Shown here: one piece after another, positions 1-9,736 of the stretch
How positions within the stretch are numbered: position 1 is the first letter of the stretch
Layout of the letters: the number at the start of each line of letters is the position of its first letter
Assembly (NCBI GenBank): GCA_050183765.1
Contig: JBFXAZ010000013.1
Coordinates: 5,068-69,067, forward strand
Direction: 5' to 3'
Source of the DNA: JAFAZJ01 sp050183765
GTDB taxonomy: Bacteria > Pseudomonadota > Alphaproteobacteria > Reyranellales > Reyranellaceae
Length of the DNA: 64,000 nt
Notes under the pieces: generated by a model
The model's input: the letters and a program-made list of their open reading frames with translations, nothing else
What the model was told of the DNA's origin: nothing
The model's database searches: none
Position numbers and translations under genes: made by a program

Positions 1-328
1 GCCCGAAGGTCAGCAGGAAGCCGTAGAGGTGGTCGAGGTGATAGAGCCGTTTGAGCAGCAATCGTTCGAGCAACACGCCGAAGAGCCCGACGATGATCGG
101 CGCGAGCACCAGCGCGACCCAGAACGGAACGCTCAGGATGGTCAGCATCAGCCACGCCACGAAGGCGCCCAGCATGTACTGCGCGCCATGCGTGAAGTTG
201 ATGACGTTGAGCATGCCGAAGATCACCGCCAGCCCGAGGCTGAGCATGGCGTAGAAGGCGCCGTTGATCAGGCCGACCAGCAGCTGGCCGAACAGCGCCT
301 GGGGAGGAATGCCGAGGAGCTCGAACAT
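1..328 (-). CDS. livH: Branched-chain amino acid ABC transporter permease LivH (N-terminal part, cut by window edge)
   Basis: Inner-membrane permease subunit of a LivHMGF-type importer. Only the first 109 codons lie in the window; the gene runs off the left edge. The protein starts MFELLGIPPQALFGQLL and continues with the segment INGAFYAMLSLGLAVIFG and NFTHGAQYMLGAF, which is the typical LivH amino-terminal pattern of two hydrophobic helices around a GxxxxML/NFxHG motif. The start ATG lies 3 bases after the livF stop, so the two are translated from one message with livG-livF upstream. A LivM gene would be expected further left. Substrate could be a branched-chain amino acid, urea or an aromatic compound; the sequence does not decide. 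Confidence 0.88.
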   Translation of the reverse strand, partial: MFELLGIPPQALFGQLLVGLINGAFYAMLSLGLAVIFGMLNVINFTHGAQYMLGAFVAWLMLTILSVPFWVALVLAPIIVGLFGVLLERLLLKRLYHLDHLYGFLLTFG

Positions 329-331
329 CGG

Positions 332-1028
<697 letters not shown>

Positions 1029-1036
<8 letters not shown>

Positions 1037-1784
1037 GACCGGTCCCGACATAGGCTTCGACGACGGCGGGGTTCTTCGACACGGTCTCGTAGGGCCCTTC
1101 GGCCAGCACCTCGCCGCGCGCCAGCACGGTGATCGTGTCGGACAGATCGGCGACCACGGACATGTTGTGCTCGACCATCAGCACCGTGCGGTTCTTGGCG
1201 ACCTGGCGGATCAGCGCCGAGATGCGCGTGATGTCCTCGTGGCCCAGCCCCGCCATCGGCTCGTCGAGCAGCATCATCTCGGGCTCGAGCGCCAGCGTGG
1301 TGGCGATCTCCAGCGCGCGCTTGCGGCCATAGGGCAGCTCGACCGCCGGCAGGCTGGCGAACTCCGACAGACCGACCGCATCGATCAGCTCCAGCGCCCG
1401 GCCGTTGAGGCTGTCGAGGCTCTTTTCCGAGCGCCAGAAGTAGAATGAGGTGCCGAGCTGGCGCTGCAGGGCGACGCGCACGTTCTCGCGCACCGACAGA
1501 TGCGGGAACACCGCCGAGATCTGGAAGGACCGCACCAGGCCCATGCGCGCGATGGTCGCCGGCGCGCTGCCGGTGATGTCGGTGCCGTTGAAGCGGATGC
1601 GCCCGGCGGTCGGCACCAGGAAATGCGTCAGCAGGTTGAAGCAGGTCGTCTTGCCGGCGCCGTTCGGACCGATCAGGGCGTGGATGGAATGGCGCCGGAT
1701 CCGCAAATCCACATTGTTGACGGCGAAAAAGCCCCTGAACTCCTTGGTGAGCCCTTGCGCCTCGAGAATTACGTCGTCAGCCAT
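1029..1784 (-). CDS. livG: Branched-chain amino acid ABC transporter ATP-binding protein LivG
   Basis: Second ATPase of the importer, 251 aa. Walker A is GPNGAGKTTCFN, the signature has the LivG-specific form LPYGRKRALEIA instead of LSGGQ, and Walker B is MLLDEPMAGL. ATG at 1784 is preferred over GTG at 1790 because GGGGAG sits five bases before it. It is the first gene of the minus-strand transporter run and is divergent from the binding-protein gene at 1903. The roughly 120-base gap between them should hold both promoters, although I see no convincing -35/-10 pair there. Confidence 0.93.
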
Positions 1785-1902
1785 TACCACTCCCCGTTCC
1801 GTCGCCTATAGCATGAACGGTATCGACGCTGTACAGGCCCGCGAAGCGCGCTAGTGTGCGGCGCACGTGCGGCCGGGCCGCGACCCAGAGGGAGAGACGA
1901 GT

Positions 1903-3108
1903 ATGCTTGGTAGATTGTTTGCGGGCCTCGCCGTCGCCGGCGTGGCGCTCGGCCTGGCCGGCGCGGCGCAGGCGCAGAAACCGTTCAGAATCGGCGTAAT
2001 GGAAGGCTTTACCGGCGTCTACGGCGACCTCACCGCCGGCGAGGTCGAGGCCATCCAGATGGCCATCGACGATTTCGGCGGCAAGGTGCTGGGCCGGCCT
2101 ATCGAGCTTCTGTCGGCGGATCACCAGACGAAACCGGATGTCGGTGCCGCGATCGCGCGCAAATGGTTCGACGTCGATGACGTCAAGATGATCACCGGCA
2201 TCGGCACCTCGTCGGTGGCGCTCGCAGTGCGGAAGATTGCCCAGGAAAAAGGCCGCATCGACATCAACTCCGGCGCGGCCTCGGCCGACCTGACCGGCCC
2301 CGCCTGCTCGCCCACCGGCGCGCACTGGACCTACGACACCTATGCGCTGGCCAAGGTGACCGGCGGCGCCGTGGTCAAGGACGGCGGCGATTCGTGGTTC
2401 TTCATCACCGCCGACTACGCCTTCGGCCATGCCCTGGAGCGCGACGTCACCGCCGTCGTCAAGGCAGCCGGCGGCAAGGTGCTGGGCGGCGTGCGCGTGC
2501 CGCTCAGCACGCAGGACTTCTCGTCCTTCCTGCTGCAGGCCCAGTCCTCGAAGGCCAAGATCATCGGCCTGGCCAATGCCGGCAACGACACCATCAACTC
2601 GATCAAGCAGGCCGGCGAGTTCGGCATCGTCAAGGGCGGCCAGCGCCTGGCGGGCCTGCTGGTCTTCTCGACCGACGTGCAGGCGCTGACCCTGCCGGTG
2701 GCGCAGGGACTGGTGCTGACCGAGGCGTTCTACTGGGATCTCAATGACGAGACCCGCGCCTGGACCGCGCGCTTCCGCAAGAAGAAGGACAAGCTGCCCA
2801 GCATGCTGACCATCGGCGTCTACAGCTCGACCTTGCACTACCTCAAGGCCGTGCAGGCGGCGGGCACCGACGATGCCAAGGCCGTGATGGCCAAGATGCG
2901 CGAGCTGCCGGTCAACGATCCGATGACCAAGAACGGCCGGCTGCGCGAGGACGGCCGCCTGATCCGCGACATGTACCTTTTCCAGGTGAAGTCGCCGTCG
3001 GAGTCGAAGAGCAAGGACGACATCTACAAGCTGCTGGCCACCGTGCCCGGCGACCAGGCCTATCGTCCGCTGGCCGAGGGCAAGTGCCCGTTGGTGAAGA
3101 CCAACTGA
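1903..3108 (+). CDS. LivK-type ABC transporter substrate-binding protein
   Basis: Periplasmic binding protein of 401 aa with a Sec signal peptide (MLGRLFAGLAVAGVALGLAG, cleavage after AQA), followed by the type I fold opening KPFRIGVMEGFTGVYGD. Segments such as ITADYAFGHALERDV and GLANAGNDTINSIKQAGEFG are typical of the Leu/Ile/Val or aromatic-substrate ABC binding-protein family (periplasmic_binding_6). ATG 1903 with GGGAGAG upstream is preferred to a GTG at 1867, since only the later start places the hydrophobic signal at the N terminus. It is divergent from livG-livF-livH and very probably serves that transporter. The ligand cannot be told. Confidence 0.9.
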   Translation: MLGRLFAGLAVAGVALGLAGAAQAQKPFRIGVMEGFTGVYGDLTAGEVEAIQMAIDDFGGKVLGRPIELLSADHQTKPDVGAAIARKWFDVDDVKMITGIGTSSVALAVRKIAQEKGRIDINSGAASADLTGPACSPTGAHWTYDTYALAKVTGGAVVKDGGDSWFFITADYAFGHALERDVTAVVKAAGGKVLGGVRVPLSTQDFSSFLLQAQSSKAKIIGLANAGNDTINSIKQAGEFGIVKGGQRLAGLLVFSTDVQALTLPVAQGLVLTEAFYWDLNDETRAWTARFRKKKDKLPSMLTIGVYSSTLHYLKAVQAAGTDDAKAVMAKMRELPVNDPMTKNGRLREDGRLIRDMYLFQVKSPSESKSKDDIYKLLATVPGDQAYRPLAEGKCPLVKTN

Positions 3109-3128
3109 GCCGATCCCGAACGCGACGA

Positions 3129-3160
3129 GGGCCGTCCGGCGCCAGCCGGGCGGCCCTTTT
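3129..3160 (+). terminator. Rho-independent terminator after the binding-protein gene
   Basis: A GC-rich hairpin (GGGCCGTCCGGC pairing with GCCGGGCGGCCC, with one G-T pair and a CA-containing loop) is followed by TTTTCGTT. It starts 21 bases after the stop codon of the binding-protein gene and also sits between two convergent genes. Confidence 0.75.
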
Positions 3161-3175
3161 CGTTGTCGGGGGGCC

Positions 3176-3805
3176 TCAGGTCATCGGCAGCGCGATGTGC
3201 TTCTTGTAGGCCGGCCGCTCGGCCAGCCTGTCGTACCAGGCCTTGAGATGCGGCATGGCCGGCAGGTCGTCGCGCTTGAACGGCAGGTGAAGCCAGCGAT
3301 AGGCCATGGCGCCGGCCGGGATGTCGCCCATGGTGAAGGTGGCGCCGGCGACGAAAGGCCGGTTCGCGAGATGGCCGTCGAGACGCTGCCACAGCGGCGC
3401 CGTGGCGACACGCGCCTTCTCGATGGCGTCGAGGTCGCGCTTTTCCGGCGGCGTGCGGATCAGGCCCCAGAACAGCGTCGTCATGCCGACCGGAAGGATG
3501 GTGAGCTGCCAGTCCATCCAGCGATCGGCCTCGCCGCGCGCGCGCGGCTCGAGCGGCCACAGCGTGCCGGCGGCATGGGTCGCCGCCAGATAACGCACGA
3601 TCGAGTTCGACTCCCATAGCACATAGCCGTTGTCGTCGATGGTCGGCACCACGCCGTTGGGATTCATCGAGCGGTACCACGGCTGGTCGTTGCCGCCGAA
3701 GGCGCCGCCTACGTCGATACGCTCATAGGCCAGCCCGCATTCGTCAGCCGCCCACAGCGCCTTCTGCACGTTGATCGAGTTGGCGCGCCCGTAGATCTTC
3801 AGCAT
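3176..3805 (-). CDS. Glutathione S-transferase family protein
   Basis: Soluble protein of 209 aa, the normal GST length. The N-terminal thioredoxin-like domain (about 1-80) starts MLKIYGRANSINVQKALWAA and contains NPNGVVPTID with the cis-proline and the WESNSIVRYL motif whose Glu-Ser binds glutathione. The C-terminal helical domain covers about 90-209. RANSINVQK at the active-site position suggests a serine- or asparagine-type bacterial class (beta/theta-like) rather than a tyrosine enzyme. ATG 3805 has GGAGAGG in front. It ends 68 bases from the convergent binding-protein gene; no substrate can be assigned. Confidence 0.9.
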   Translation of the reverse strand: MLKIYGRANSINVQKALWAADECGLAYERIDVGGAFGGNDQPWYRSMNPNGVVPTIDDNGYVLWESNSIVRYLAATHAAGTLWPLEPRARGEADRWMDWQLTILPVGMTTLFWGLIRTPPEKRDLDAIEKARVATAPLWQRLDGHLANRPFVAGATFTMGDIPAGAMAYRWLHLPFKRDDLPAMPHLKAWYDRLAERPAYKKHIALPMT

Positions 3806-3815
3806 GGCCTCTCCC

Positions 3816-4592
3816 CTATTCGCGCCGCCACGCGCCGTCGCGCGACAGCAGGCGATAGCTGGTGCGTCGCGTCTGCTGGCGAGTCTCCTGGACCGCGATG
3901 GCCTGGCCGTCGGCGCTCCAGCTTAGAGTGTACTGGATATCGGGATTGTCATCCGGCTGCCAGACGACCTTCTCCTGTGCCACGCCGTCAGGCCCGATCG
4001 ACACGACACCCAGCTCGCGGCCATTGAGCTGCTCGTCGCGGAAGCCGAAGGCGCGCTTCAGGTCGGCCGACAGCACGGGCTGCGCGGGCAGCGAGGTCAT
4101 CACGCCGGTCGACGGCGCGATCAGCCAGTAGAAATCGAACTCGTTCATGCTCACGTGGACGGCGTAGAGGTTCGCCGCCGGCGGCAGGTCGACCAGGACG
4201 TGGAAGCGATCGCCATCGAACAGGGCGGAGCCGTAGACTCCCTGGTCGAACAGCTTCAGCGTGCGGCCGCCGCTCAGGGCCAGCATCAGCACGCCGCCCG
4301 AGCGACTGGCCCGCAGCGCCGGCGACGTGCCCAGACGCTGCAGGCGGCGCGCTTCTTCGAGCCATTGCTGGCGCACACCCGCCGGGAGCGCGTTGGCCTC
4401 GACGTTGGACCGCATCTCCTCGGGCGTGGACCAGCCGCTGCGCTCGCCCGGCTCGATGACGGCGTTGGTGCCCGGCGCGACCATCGGCGGCCGCCGAATG
4501 CTCTCGTTGTCCTGCGCGCGCGCCGCGACGCCGGCCATCGCCACGCACGCCAGTGCGAGGAGCATCGCGCGAGGGGCGCGCACCATGCCCAT
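3816..4592 (-). CDS. Exported protein of unknown function, beta-propeller-like
   Basis: I do not recognise a named family. The 258-aa product begins with a signal peptide (MGMVRAPRAMLLALACVAMA, cleavage near ARAQD). The mature part has a helical stretch to about residue 85, then repeated short beta-type segments such as GGVLMLALSGGRTLKLFD, HVLVDLPPAANLYAVHV and YTLSWSADGQAIAVQETR. The last resembles a WD40/TolB-like blade. The frame can also start at a TTG (4601) that overlaps the polA stop as TTGA; I prefer ATG 4592. It lies directly after polA and may be co-transcribed with it. Probably periplasmic. Confidence 0.65.
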   Translation of the reverse strand: MGMVRAPRAMLLALACVAMAGVAARAQDNESIRRPPMVAPGTNAVIEPGERSGWSTPEEMRSNVEANALPAGVRQQWLEEARRLQRLGTSPALRASRSGGVLMLALSGGRTLKLFDQGVYGSALFDGDRFHVLVDLPPAANLYAVHVSMNEFDFYWLIAPSTGVMTSLPAQPVLSADLKRAFGFRDEQLNGRELGVVSIGPDGVAQEKVVWQPDDNPDIQYTLSWSADGQAIAVQETRQQTRRTSYRLLSRDGAWRRE

Positions 4593-4597
4593 GACGC

Positions 4598-7513
4598 TCA
4601 ATGTGCCTCCGCCCAGCTCGCGCCGCTTCCGACCTCGACGACCAGCGGCACCGACAGCGCCGCGGCCTTCTCCATCGTCGCCTTGATCGCGGCGCTGGCG
4701 CTTTCGGCCTCGTCGCGCGGCGCCTCGAACACGAGCTCGTCGTGCACCTGCAGCAGCATCCGCGTCTTCAGCCCCGCCGCCTTCATCGCGCCGGGCAGCG
4801 CGATCATCGCGCGCTTGATGATGTCGGCGGCGCCGCCCTGCAGCGGCGCGTTGATCGCCGCGCGCTCGGAGAAGCCGCGCCGCGCCGGGTTCTTGTCGTT
4901 GATGCCGGTGAGATGGATCTTGCGGCCGAACGGCGTCATCACGTAGCCGCGCTCACGGCAGTACTTGCGCGTGCGGTCCATATAGTCGCGGATGCCCGGA
5001 TAGCGCTCGAAATAGGCGTCGATGTAGCGCCGCGCCTCGCCCTGGCCGATGCCGAGCTGCGCCGCCAGGCCGAAGGCCGACATGCCGTAGATGATGCCGA
5101 AATTGATCGCCTTGGCCTGGCGCCGCACCATCGGGTCCATGCCGGCCATCGGCGCGCCGAAGACCTCCGACGCCGTGCGCGCGTGGATGTCCTCGCCGCG
5201 CGAGAACGATTCCTTCAGCGAGTCGATTCCGGCGACATGGGCCAGCAGCCGCAGCTCGATCTGCGAATAGTCCGCCGAAAGCAGGATGTGGCCCTTCTCG
5301 GCGACGAAGGCCCGGCGGATCTTGCGCCCGTCCTCGGTGCGCACGGGGATGTTCTGCAGGTTGGGATCGGTCGAGGCTAGGCGACCGGTCGAGGCGCCGG
5401 TCATGTGATACGAGGTGTGCACGCGGCCGGTCCTGCGATCGATCTGCGTCACCAGCGCGTCGGTATAGGTGCCCTTCAGCTTGGCGAGCTGGCGGTGCTC
5501 CATGATCGCCCTGGGCAGGGCGTGGCCGGCATCGGCGAGCTCCTCGAGGATGCCGACATCGGTGGCCCAGGCGCCGTTCTTGTTGCGCTTGCCGCCGGGC
5601 AGCTTCATCTCGTCGAACAGGATCTCGCCCAGCTGCTTGGGCGAGTTCACGTTGAAGCTCTTGCCGGCGAGCTTGTGCGCCTCGGCCTCGTACTCGGCCA
5701 TGCGGCGCTCGAAATCGGCACTGAGCCGCTTCAGTTCCGTGGCGTCGACCTTCACGCCGGCGCGTTCCATGTCGACCAGCACGGGAATCAGCGGCCGCTC
5801 GATGCGCTCGTACATCGCCGTCATGCGCTCGTCCGCGGTGCGCGGCTTCAGCGTCAGCCACAGCTGCATGGTGACGTCGGCATCCTCGGCGGCGTAGTCG
5901 CGCGCCTTGTCGATGGCCACGCGATCGAAGCTCACCTGCTTGACGCCCGAGCCGGCGACGTCGGCGAACTTGATGGTCGAGACGCCCAGATGCAGCTCGG
6001 CCAGCTCGTCCATGCCGTGGCCGTGCTTGCCGCCGTCGAGGACGAAGGACAGCAGCATGGTGTCGTCGACCGGCGCGATGCTCACGCCGTGACGCAGGAA
6101 GACGGCGTAGTCGTACTTGATGTTCTGCCCGATCTTCAGCACGCCCTCGTCCTCGAGCAGCGGCTTCAGCGCCTGGAGCATGTCGTCGAGCGGCAGCTGG
6201 CCGGGCAGCAAGGCGTCGGATCCCGTCGCCGCGGCCTGCTCGCCGCCGAGATCGAGCGCGCCCTGCTTGGGCGCCGCCGGCGGTCGATGGCCCAGCGGCA
6301 CGTAGGCGGCGCGGCGGCGCGAGGCGTCGATGTCGCCCACCGGCCCGTCGGGCAGCGCCAGCGAGACGCCGACCAGCCCGGCGTTGAGCGAATCCAGCGC
6401 ATCCGTCTCGCAGTCGAAGGCGACGACACCGGCCTTGCGCGCGGCGGCGGCGAAATCCTCGAGCTGCGCGGCGGTTGTGATCAGCTCGTAGTCGGCGAGG
6501 CCGAATGGACGGTCGGAGATACGCCAATCGCGCGCCGACGCGTCGGCGGTGGCTGGCGCCGGCGCCTGAGTGGCGGGCGCGGCCTCAGCCGGTGCGGCCT
6601 GGGCCGGCGCGGCAGAGGCCGCCGCCGGTGCCGGCGCGCCGTTGCGGTACTTCGACAGCAGCGAGCGGAAGCCCTGCTGCTCCAGCCACGGCACCAGGAT
6701 CGCGGTATCCGGCGCGCGCTTGTCGAAGGAATCGGCGTGTTCCGTCACCGGTACGTCGTCGCGCAGCTTCACCAGCTGGCGCGAGATGCGCGCCAGCTCG
6801 GCATTGGTCTGCAGCGATTCGCGCCGCTTGGGCTGCTTGATCTCGCCGGCGCGCTGCAGCAGCGCATCGAGGTCGCCGTATTCGGTGATCAGCTGCGCCG
6901 CCGTCTTCACGCCGATGCCGGGCACGCCCGGCACGTTGTCGGTGCTGTCGCCGGCCAGCGCCTGCACGTCGACGACCTTTTCCGGCGCGACGCCGAACTT
7001 CTCGAGCACCGCCTCGCGGCCCAGCTTGCGCATCTTGATCGGGTCGAACAGCGAGACACGATCGCCCACCAGCTGCATCAGGTCCTTGTCGGAGGACACG
7101 ATGGTGACGTCGGCGCCGGCCGCCACCGCCTCTCGGGTATAGGTGGCGATCAGGTCATCGGCCTCGAAGCCCGCCATCTCCATGCAGGGCAGGCCGAAGG
7201 CGCGCGTGGCTTCGCGAAACAGCGGGAATTGCGGGATCAGCTCCTCCGGCGGCTCGGGCCGGTGCGCCTTGTACTGGGGATAGATGCTGTTGCGGAACGT
7301 CTCGCGGCCGGCATCGAGGATCACCGCAACGTGATCGATCGCCGGATCCTCGAGGAACTGGGTCAGCATCTTGCAGTAGCCGAACACCGCGTTGATCGGC
7401 GTGCCGTCCGGCCGGGTCATCGGCGGCAGGGCATGGAAGGCGCGGAAGATGTAGCCCGAGCCGTCGATCAGCCAGAGGTGGCGCAGCGGCTTGTTGGTGT
7501 CGGTCGATGGCAT
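4598..7513 (-). CDS. polA: DNA polymerase I
   Basis: Full-length Pol I of 971 aa with all three domains. The 5' nuclease (1 to about 290) contains LWLIDGSGYIFRAFHALPP and ADDLIATYTREA. An Ala/Pro-rich linker follows near 300. The 3'-5' exonuclease is intact: DCETD near 366, the NIKYD motif, and YAAEDADVT. The polymerase domain has motif A SADYSQIELRLLAH, motif B RRQAKAINFGIIYG and motif C LQVHDELVFE. It therefore retains proofreading, unlike some Pol I enzymes. Role: Okazaki fragment processing and repair synthesis. Start ATG 7513 with AGGTGG upstream. Confidence 0.98.
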   Translation of the reverse strand: MPSTDTNKPLRHLWLIDGSGYIFRAFHALPPMTRPDGTPINAVFGYCKMLTQFLEDPAIDHVAVILDAGRETFRNSIYPQYKAHRPEPPEELIPQFPLFREATRAFGLPCMEMAGFEADDLIATYTREAVAAGADVTIVSSDKDLMQLVGDRVSLFDPIKMRKLGREAVLEKFGVAPEKVVDVQALAGDSTDNVPGVPGIGVKTAAQLITEYGDLDALLQRAGEIKQPKRRESLQTNAELARISRQLVKLRDDVPVTEHADSFDKRAPDTAILVPWLEQQGFRSLLSKYRNGAPAPAAASAAPAQAAPAEAAPATQAPAPATADASARDWRISDRPFGLADYELITTAAQLEDFAAAARKAGVVAFDCETDALDSLNAGLVGVSLALPDGPVGDIDASRRRAAYVPLGHRPPAAPKQGALDLGGEQAAATGSDALLPGQLPLDDMLQALKPLLEDEGVLKIGQNIKYDYAVFLRHGVSIAPVDDTMLLSFVLDGGKHGHGMDELAELHLGVSTIKFADVAGSGVKQVSFDRVAIDKARDYAAEDADVTMQLWLTLKPRTADERMTAMYERIERPLIPVLVDMERAGVKVDATELKRLSADFERRMAEYEAEAHKLAGKSFNVNSPKQLGEILFDEMKLPGGKRNKNGAWATDVGILEELADAGHALPRAIMEHRQLAKLKGTYTDALVTQIDRRTGRVHTSYHMTGASTGRLASTDPNLQNIPVRTEDGRKIRRAFVAEKGHILLSADYSQIELRLLAHVAGIDSLKESFSRGEDIHARTASEVFGAPMAGMDPMVRRQAKAINFGIIYGMSAFGLAAQLGIGQGEARRYIDAYFERYPGIRDYMDRTRKYCRERGYVMTPFGRKIHLTGINDKNPARRGFSERAAINAPLQGGAADIIKRAMIALPGAMKAAGLKTRMLLQVHDELVFEAPRDEAESASAAIKATMEKAAALSVPLVVEVGSGASWAEAH

Positions 7514-7718
7514 GGATCCACCTCACAACAGTCGGCCGGGCTGTTCAAGGGCGGGCATCGGCGACAGACACCGTTTCGTAACCGTCGTGGGGAAAATTTC
7601 TGCGGAAGAGTCGCGGTGCACGGGTGTTTGTTCGTGTAGGGTTCATCGGTCTGACCGGGCGGCGGGCGGTCGGATGCTGAAGGCAAAACCGTCGGGGGAC
7701 ACCAGGAAAGGATCCACC

Positions 7719-8162
7719 ATGCGTAAGGGACTGATCGTCGGCGCTATCGGCCTTGCCCTGTCGGGCGCCCTGGTCGGAACGGTGCTGGCGCAGGCGACCG
7801 ATCCGATCGCGGCTCGCAAGGACAACCGCAAGCAGGCTGGCGCCGCGATGAAGGCCATCAAGGGCATCATCGACGCAAAGGGACCGACGGCGGGCGCGGT
7901 CGCGCACGCGGCCAAGATCAAGGAACTCACGGTCGCGCACATCAAGCTCTATCCGAAGGGCTCGGACAAGGGCGACACCAAGGCGCTGCCCGTGATCTGG
8001 ACCGAGTGGGCGGCCTTCGAGGCTGCCAATACCGCCTCGGCGAACGCCGCCGACGCCATGGCCGCGGCTGCGGGCACCGGCAAGATGGACGCGCTCGCAG
8101 CGGCCTTCGGCGCGACAGGCAAGACCTGCGGCGCCTGCCACGAGAAGTTCCGCGCGAAGTAA
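7719..8162 (+). CDS. Cytochrome c' (class II c-type cytochrome)
   Basis: Periplasmic haem protein of 147 aa. The signal peptide is MRKGLIVGAIGLALSGALVG with cleavage at VLAQA. The remaining approximately 125 residues form the four-helix pattern of class II cytochromes, and the single haem site CGACH lies near the C terminus (KTCGACHEKFRAK), the hallmark of cytochrome c'. The start ATG has AGGAAAGG before it; a longer open frame upstream has no signal peptide. Family members bind NO or CO or carry electrons. It faces a cytochrome b561 gene at 8248, a likely membrane partner. Confidence 0.93.
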   Translation: MRKGLIVGAIGLALSGALVGTVLAQATDPIAARKDNRKQAGAAMKAIKGIIDAKGPTAGAVAHAAKIKELTVAHIKLYPKGSDKGDTKALPVIWTEWAAFEAANTASANAADAMAAAAGTGKMDALAAAFGATGKTCGACHEKFRAK

Positions 8163-8217
8163 CCCCGCGTACGACGCGCCGTCGGATCGCGCTTCCGCGC
8201 GGCGCCGACGATCGAGC

Positions 8218-8243
8218 GGCCGGTCCTTGCGACCGGCCGTTTC
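8218..8243. terminator. Hairpin terminator between convergent cytochrome genes
   Basis: CGGCCGGTC pairs with GACCGGCCG around a 5-base loop and is followed by TTTC on the plus strand. It lies 55 bases after the cytochrome c' stop and 4 bases from the end of the cytochrome b561 gene, so it may serve both directions. Confidence 0.65.
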
Positions 8244-8247
8244 ACGT

Positions 8248-8952
8248 TCAGCCGCCGACGCGCACGACGAGAAAGACGATGCAGGCCGCGGCGACCAGCA
8301 GCGAAGCGGCCAGCCGTAAGCTGGCAAAGCGCAGGCCGGGCCGGGCCATGCCCGCCGGCACCAGCTTGTCGCCGCTGAGCATCGGGCCGACCAGGTTCTC
8401 GCGCTTGACCACAAGATAGAACAGCGAGGCGCTGACATGCAGCGCCACCATCACATAGAGCAGGTTGATCCAGATGTGATGGACCTTGGTCGCGCTGCTG
8501 CTGAAGCCGTCGCTGGCGAATTTTGCCAGCGGGCCGGCGTAGTAGCCCATGTCGGTGTCCGTGGCGAACAGGCCGGTGACGATCTGGACCAGCAAGCCGA
8601 GGATCAGCGCCACCACCATCCAGCCGCCGACCGGGTTGTGGCCGATCTCCGGCTCGGCCTTGCGGCCAAGCAGGCCGCGCAGGTACGCGATGCCGGCGCC
8701 CGGCCCCTTCACGAAATGGCCGAAGCGCGCCGTGGTGCTGCCCACGAAGCCCCAGGCGATGCGGAACAGCAGCAGCGCGAGGATGGCATAGCCGCACCAG
8801 AAGTGGAGGGTCAGCCAGTTGTATTCCTTGTTCCAGCCCGGTCCCCATTCCACGCTGACGACCTGGACGATCACCAGCAGCACCAGGGTCCAGTGGAACA
8901 GACGCGTCGGCAAATCCCACACGCGCAGCTTCGATCGAGACTCGCCGGCCAT
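8248..8952 (-). CDS. Cytochrome b561 family membrane protein
   Basis: Integral membrane di-haem b protein of 234 aa. It opens VWDLPTRLFHWTLVLLVIVQV, whose histidine in the first helix is the usual haem ligand of prokaryotic b561/NiFe-hydrogenase cytochrome b proteins. Further helices follow (HFWCGYAILALLLFRIAWGFVG, VALILGLLVQIVTGLF, HHIWINLLYVMVALHVSASL), with paired histidines in the fourth, and a last C-terminal helix. Start ATG 8952 has GAGGGGA upstream; longer frames add a non-membrane leader. Family members pass electrons between quinones and c-type cytochromes, which fits the cytochrome c' gene facing it. Confidence 0.93.
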   Translation of the reverse strand: MAGESRSKLRVWDLPTRLFHWTLVLLVIVQVVSVEWGPGWNKEYNWLTLHFWCGYAILALLLFRIAWGFVGSTTARFGHFVKGPGAGIAYLRGLLGRKAEPEIGHNPVGGWMVVALILGLLVQIVTGLFATDTDMGYYAGPLAKFASDGFSSSATKVHHIWINLLYVMVALHVSASLFYLVVKRENLVGPMLSGDKLVPAGMARPGLRFASLRLAASLLVAAACIVFLVVRVGG

Positions 8953-9094
8953 CGTCCCCTCGGTTCCTGTCCGCCGCACCACTGTGCCCTCGCGTCGCAC
9001 CGGGTCAAGCGATTGATACCACGCCGCCTTTCCGCCATGTTGGCCGCCTAGCACTAGCATCGTTCGCCAAACTCGAACGAGCCGCAGGGGAGAC

Positions 9095-9736
9095 ATGGCA
9101 GCTCAACGCAAGATCGGCACGAAGCTGGCGATGGTGATCGCGCTGGCACTCGCGCCCGCGACGGTCCTGGCCCAGGGTTTCGGCACGCCGCCCGCACCGA
9201 AGACACCCGGCAGCAAACCCGGTACGCCCCCATCCAAGCCGCTCGACCTGCCGCCGCCCGCACCGGCGACGCCGCCGCAGGACGCCGGCAAGGCGGATGC
9301 CGACAAGGGCAAGCGGTACCTGGTCAACGACATGCAGCCGGCATTCGACGCGATCAAGGCGAAGGACTGGATCGGCGCCGAGAAGTTCCTGCTGCCCAAA
9401 GCCACCATCCGCGACCCGCGCGCGCAGTTCCTGCTCGGCTCCGAGATCTACGGCAACCGGGAATCGAAGCTCTACGATCTGAAGAAGGGAATCCCGCTGA
9501 TCAAGGATTCGGCCGAGCGCGGCTTCGCCCGCTCGATGTTGTTCTACGGCATCAGCTACGCCGACGGCGCCGGCGTGCCCCGGGACATGGTCGAAGCCTA
9601 CAAATGGACGGCGCTCGCCTCGCGCCGCGGCGTGCCCGAGGCCGGCATGTTCCTCTCCGAGATGGCGAAGAACATGACCCCCGACCAGATCGAGCGCGCC
9701 AAGGCCGCCGCCGACAAGTTCGCGCCGCACCGCTGA
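9095..9736 (+). CDS. Exported Sel1-repeat protein (shorter of a pair)
   Basis: 213 aa. Signal peptide MAAQRKIGTKLAMVIALALA with cleavage after VLAQG, a Pro-rich spacer (about 28-65), then helical Sel1/TPR-like repeats including ARSMLFYGISYADGAGVPRD and EAYKWTALASRRG. These modules usually mediate protein-protein contacts in the envelope. AGGGGAG precedes the ATG. The stop overlaps the start of the next, longer Sel1 protein (TGATG), so the two are coupled and probably work together. The partner is unknown. Confidence 0.85.
   Translation: MAAQRKIGTKLAMVIALALAPATVLAQGFGTPPAPKTPGSKPGTPPSKPLDLPPPAPATPPQDAGKADADKGKRYLVNDMQPAFDAIKAKDWIGAEKFLLPKATIRDPRAQFLLGSEIYGNRESKLYDLKKGIPLIKDSAERGFARSMLFYGISYADGAGVPRDMVEAYKWTALASRRGVPEAGMFLSEMAKNMTPDQIERAKAAADKFAPHR

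Noticed and set aside
5405..7639. Plus-strand 744-codon open frame opposite polA
   Set aside because: Composition is typical of antisense shadow; no signal, motif or ribosome site, and polA is intact.
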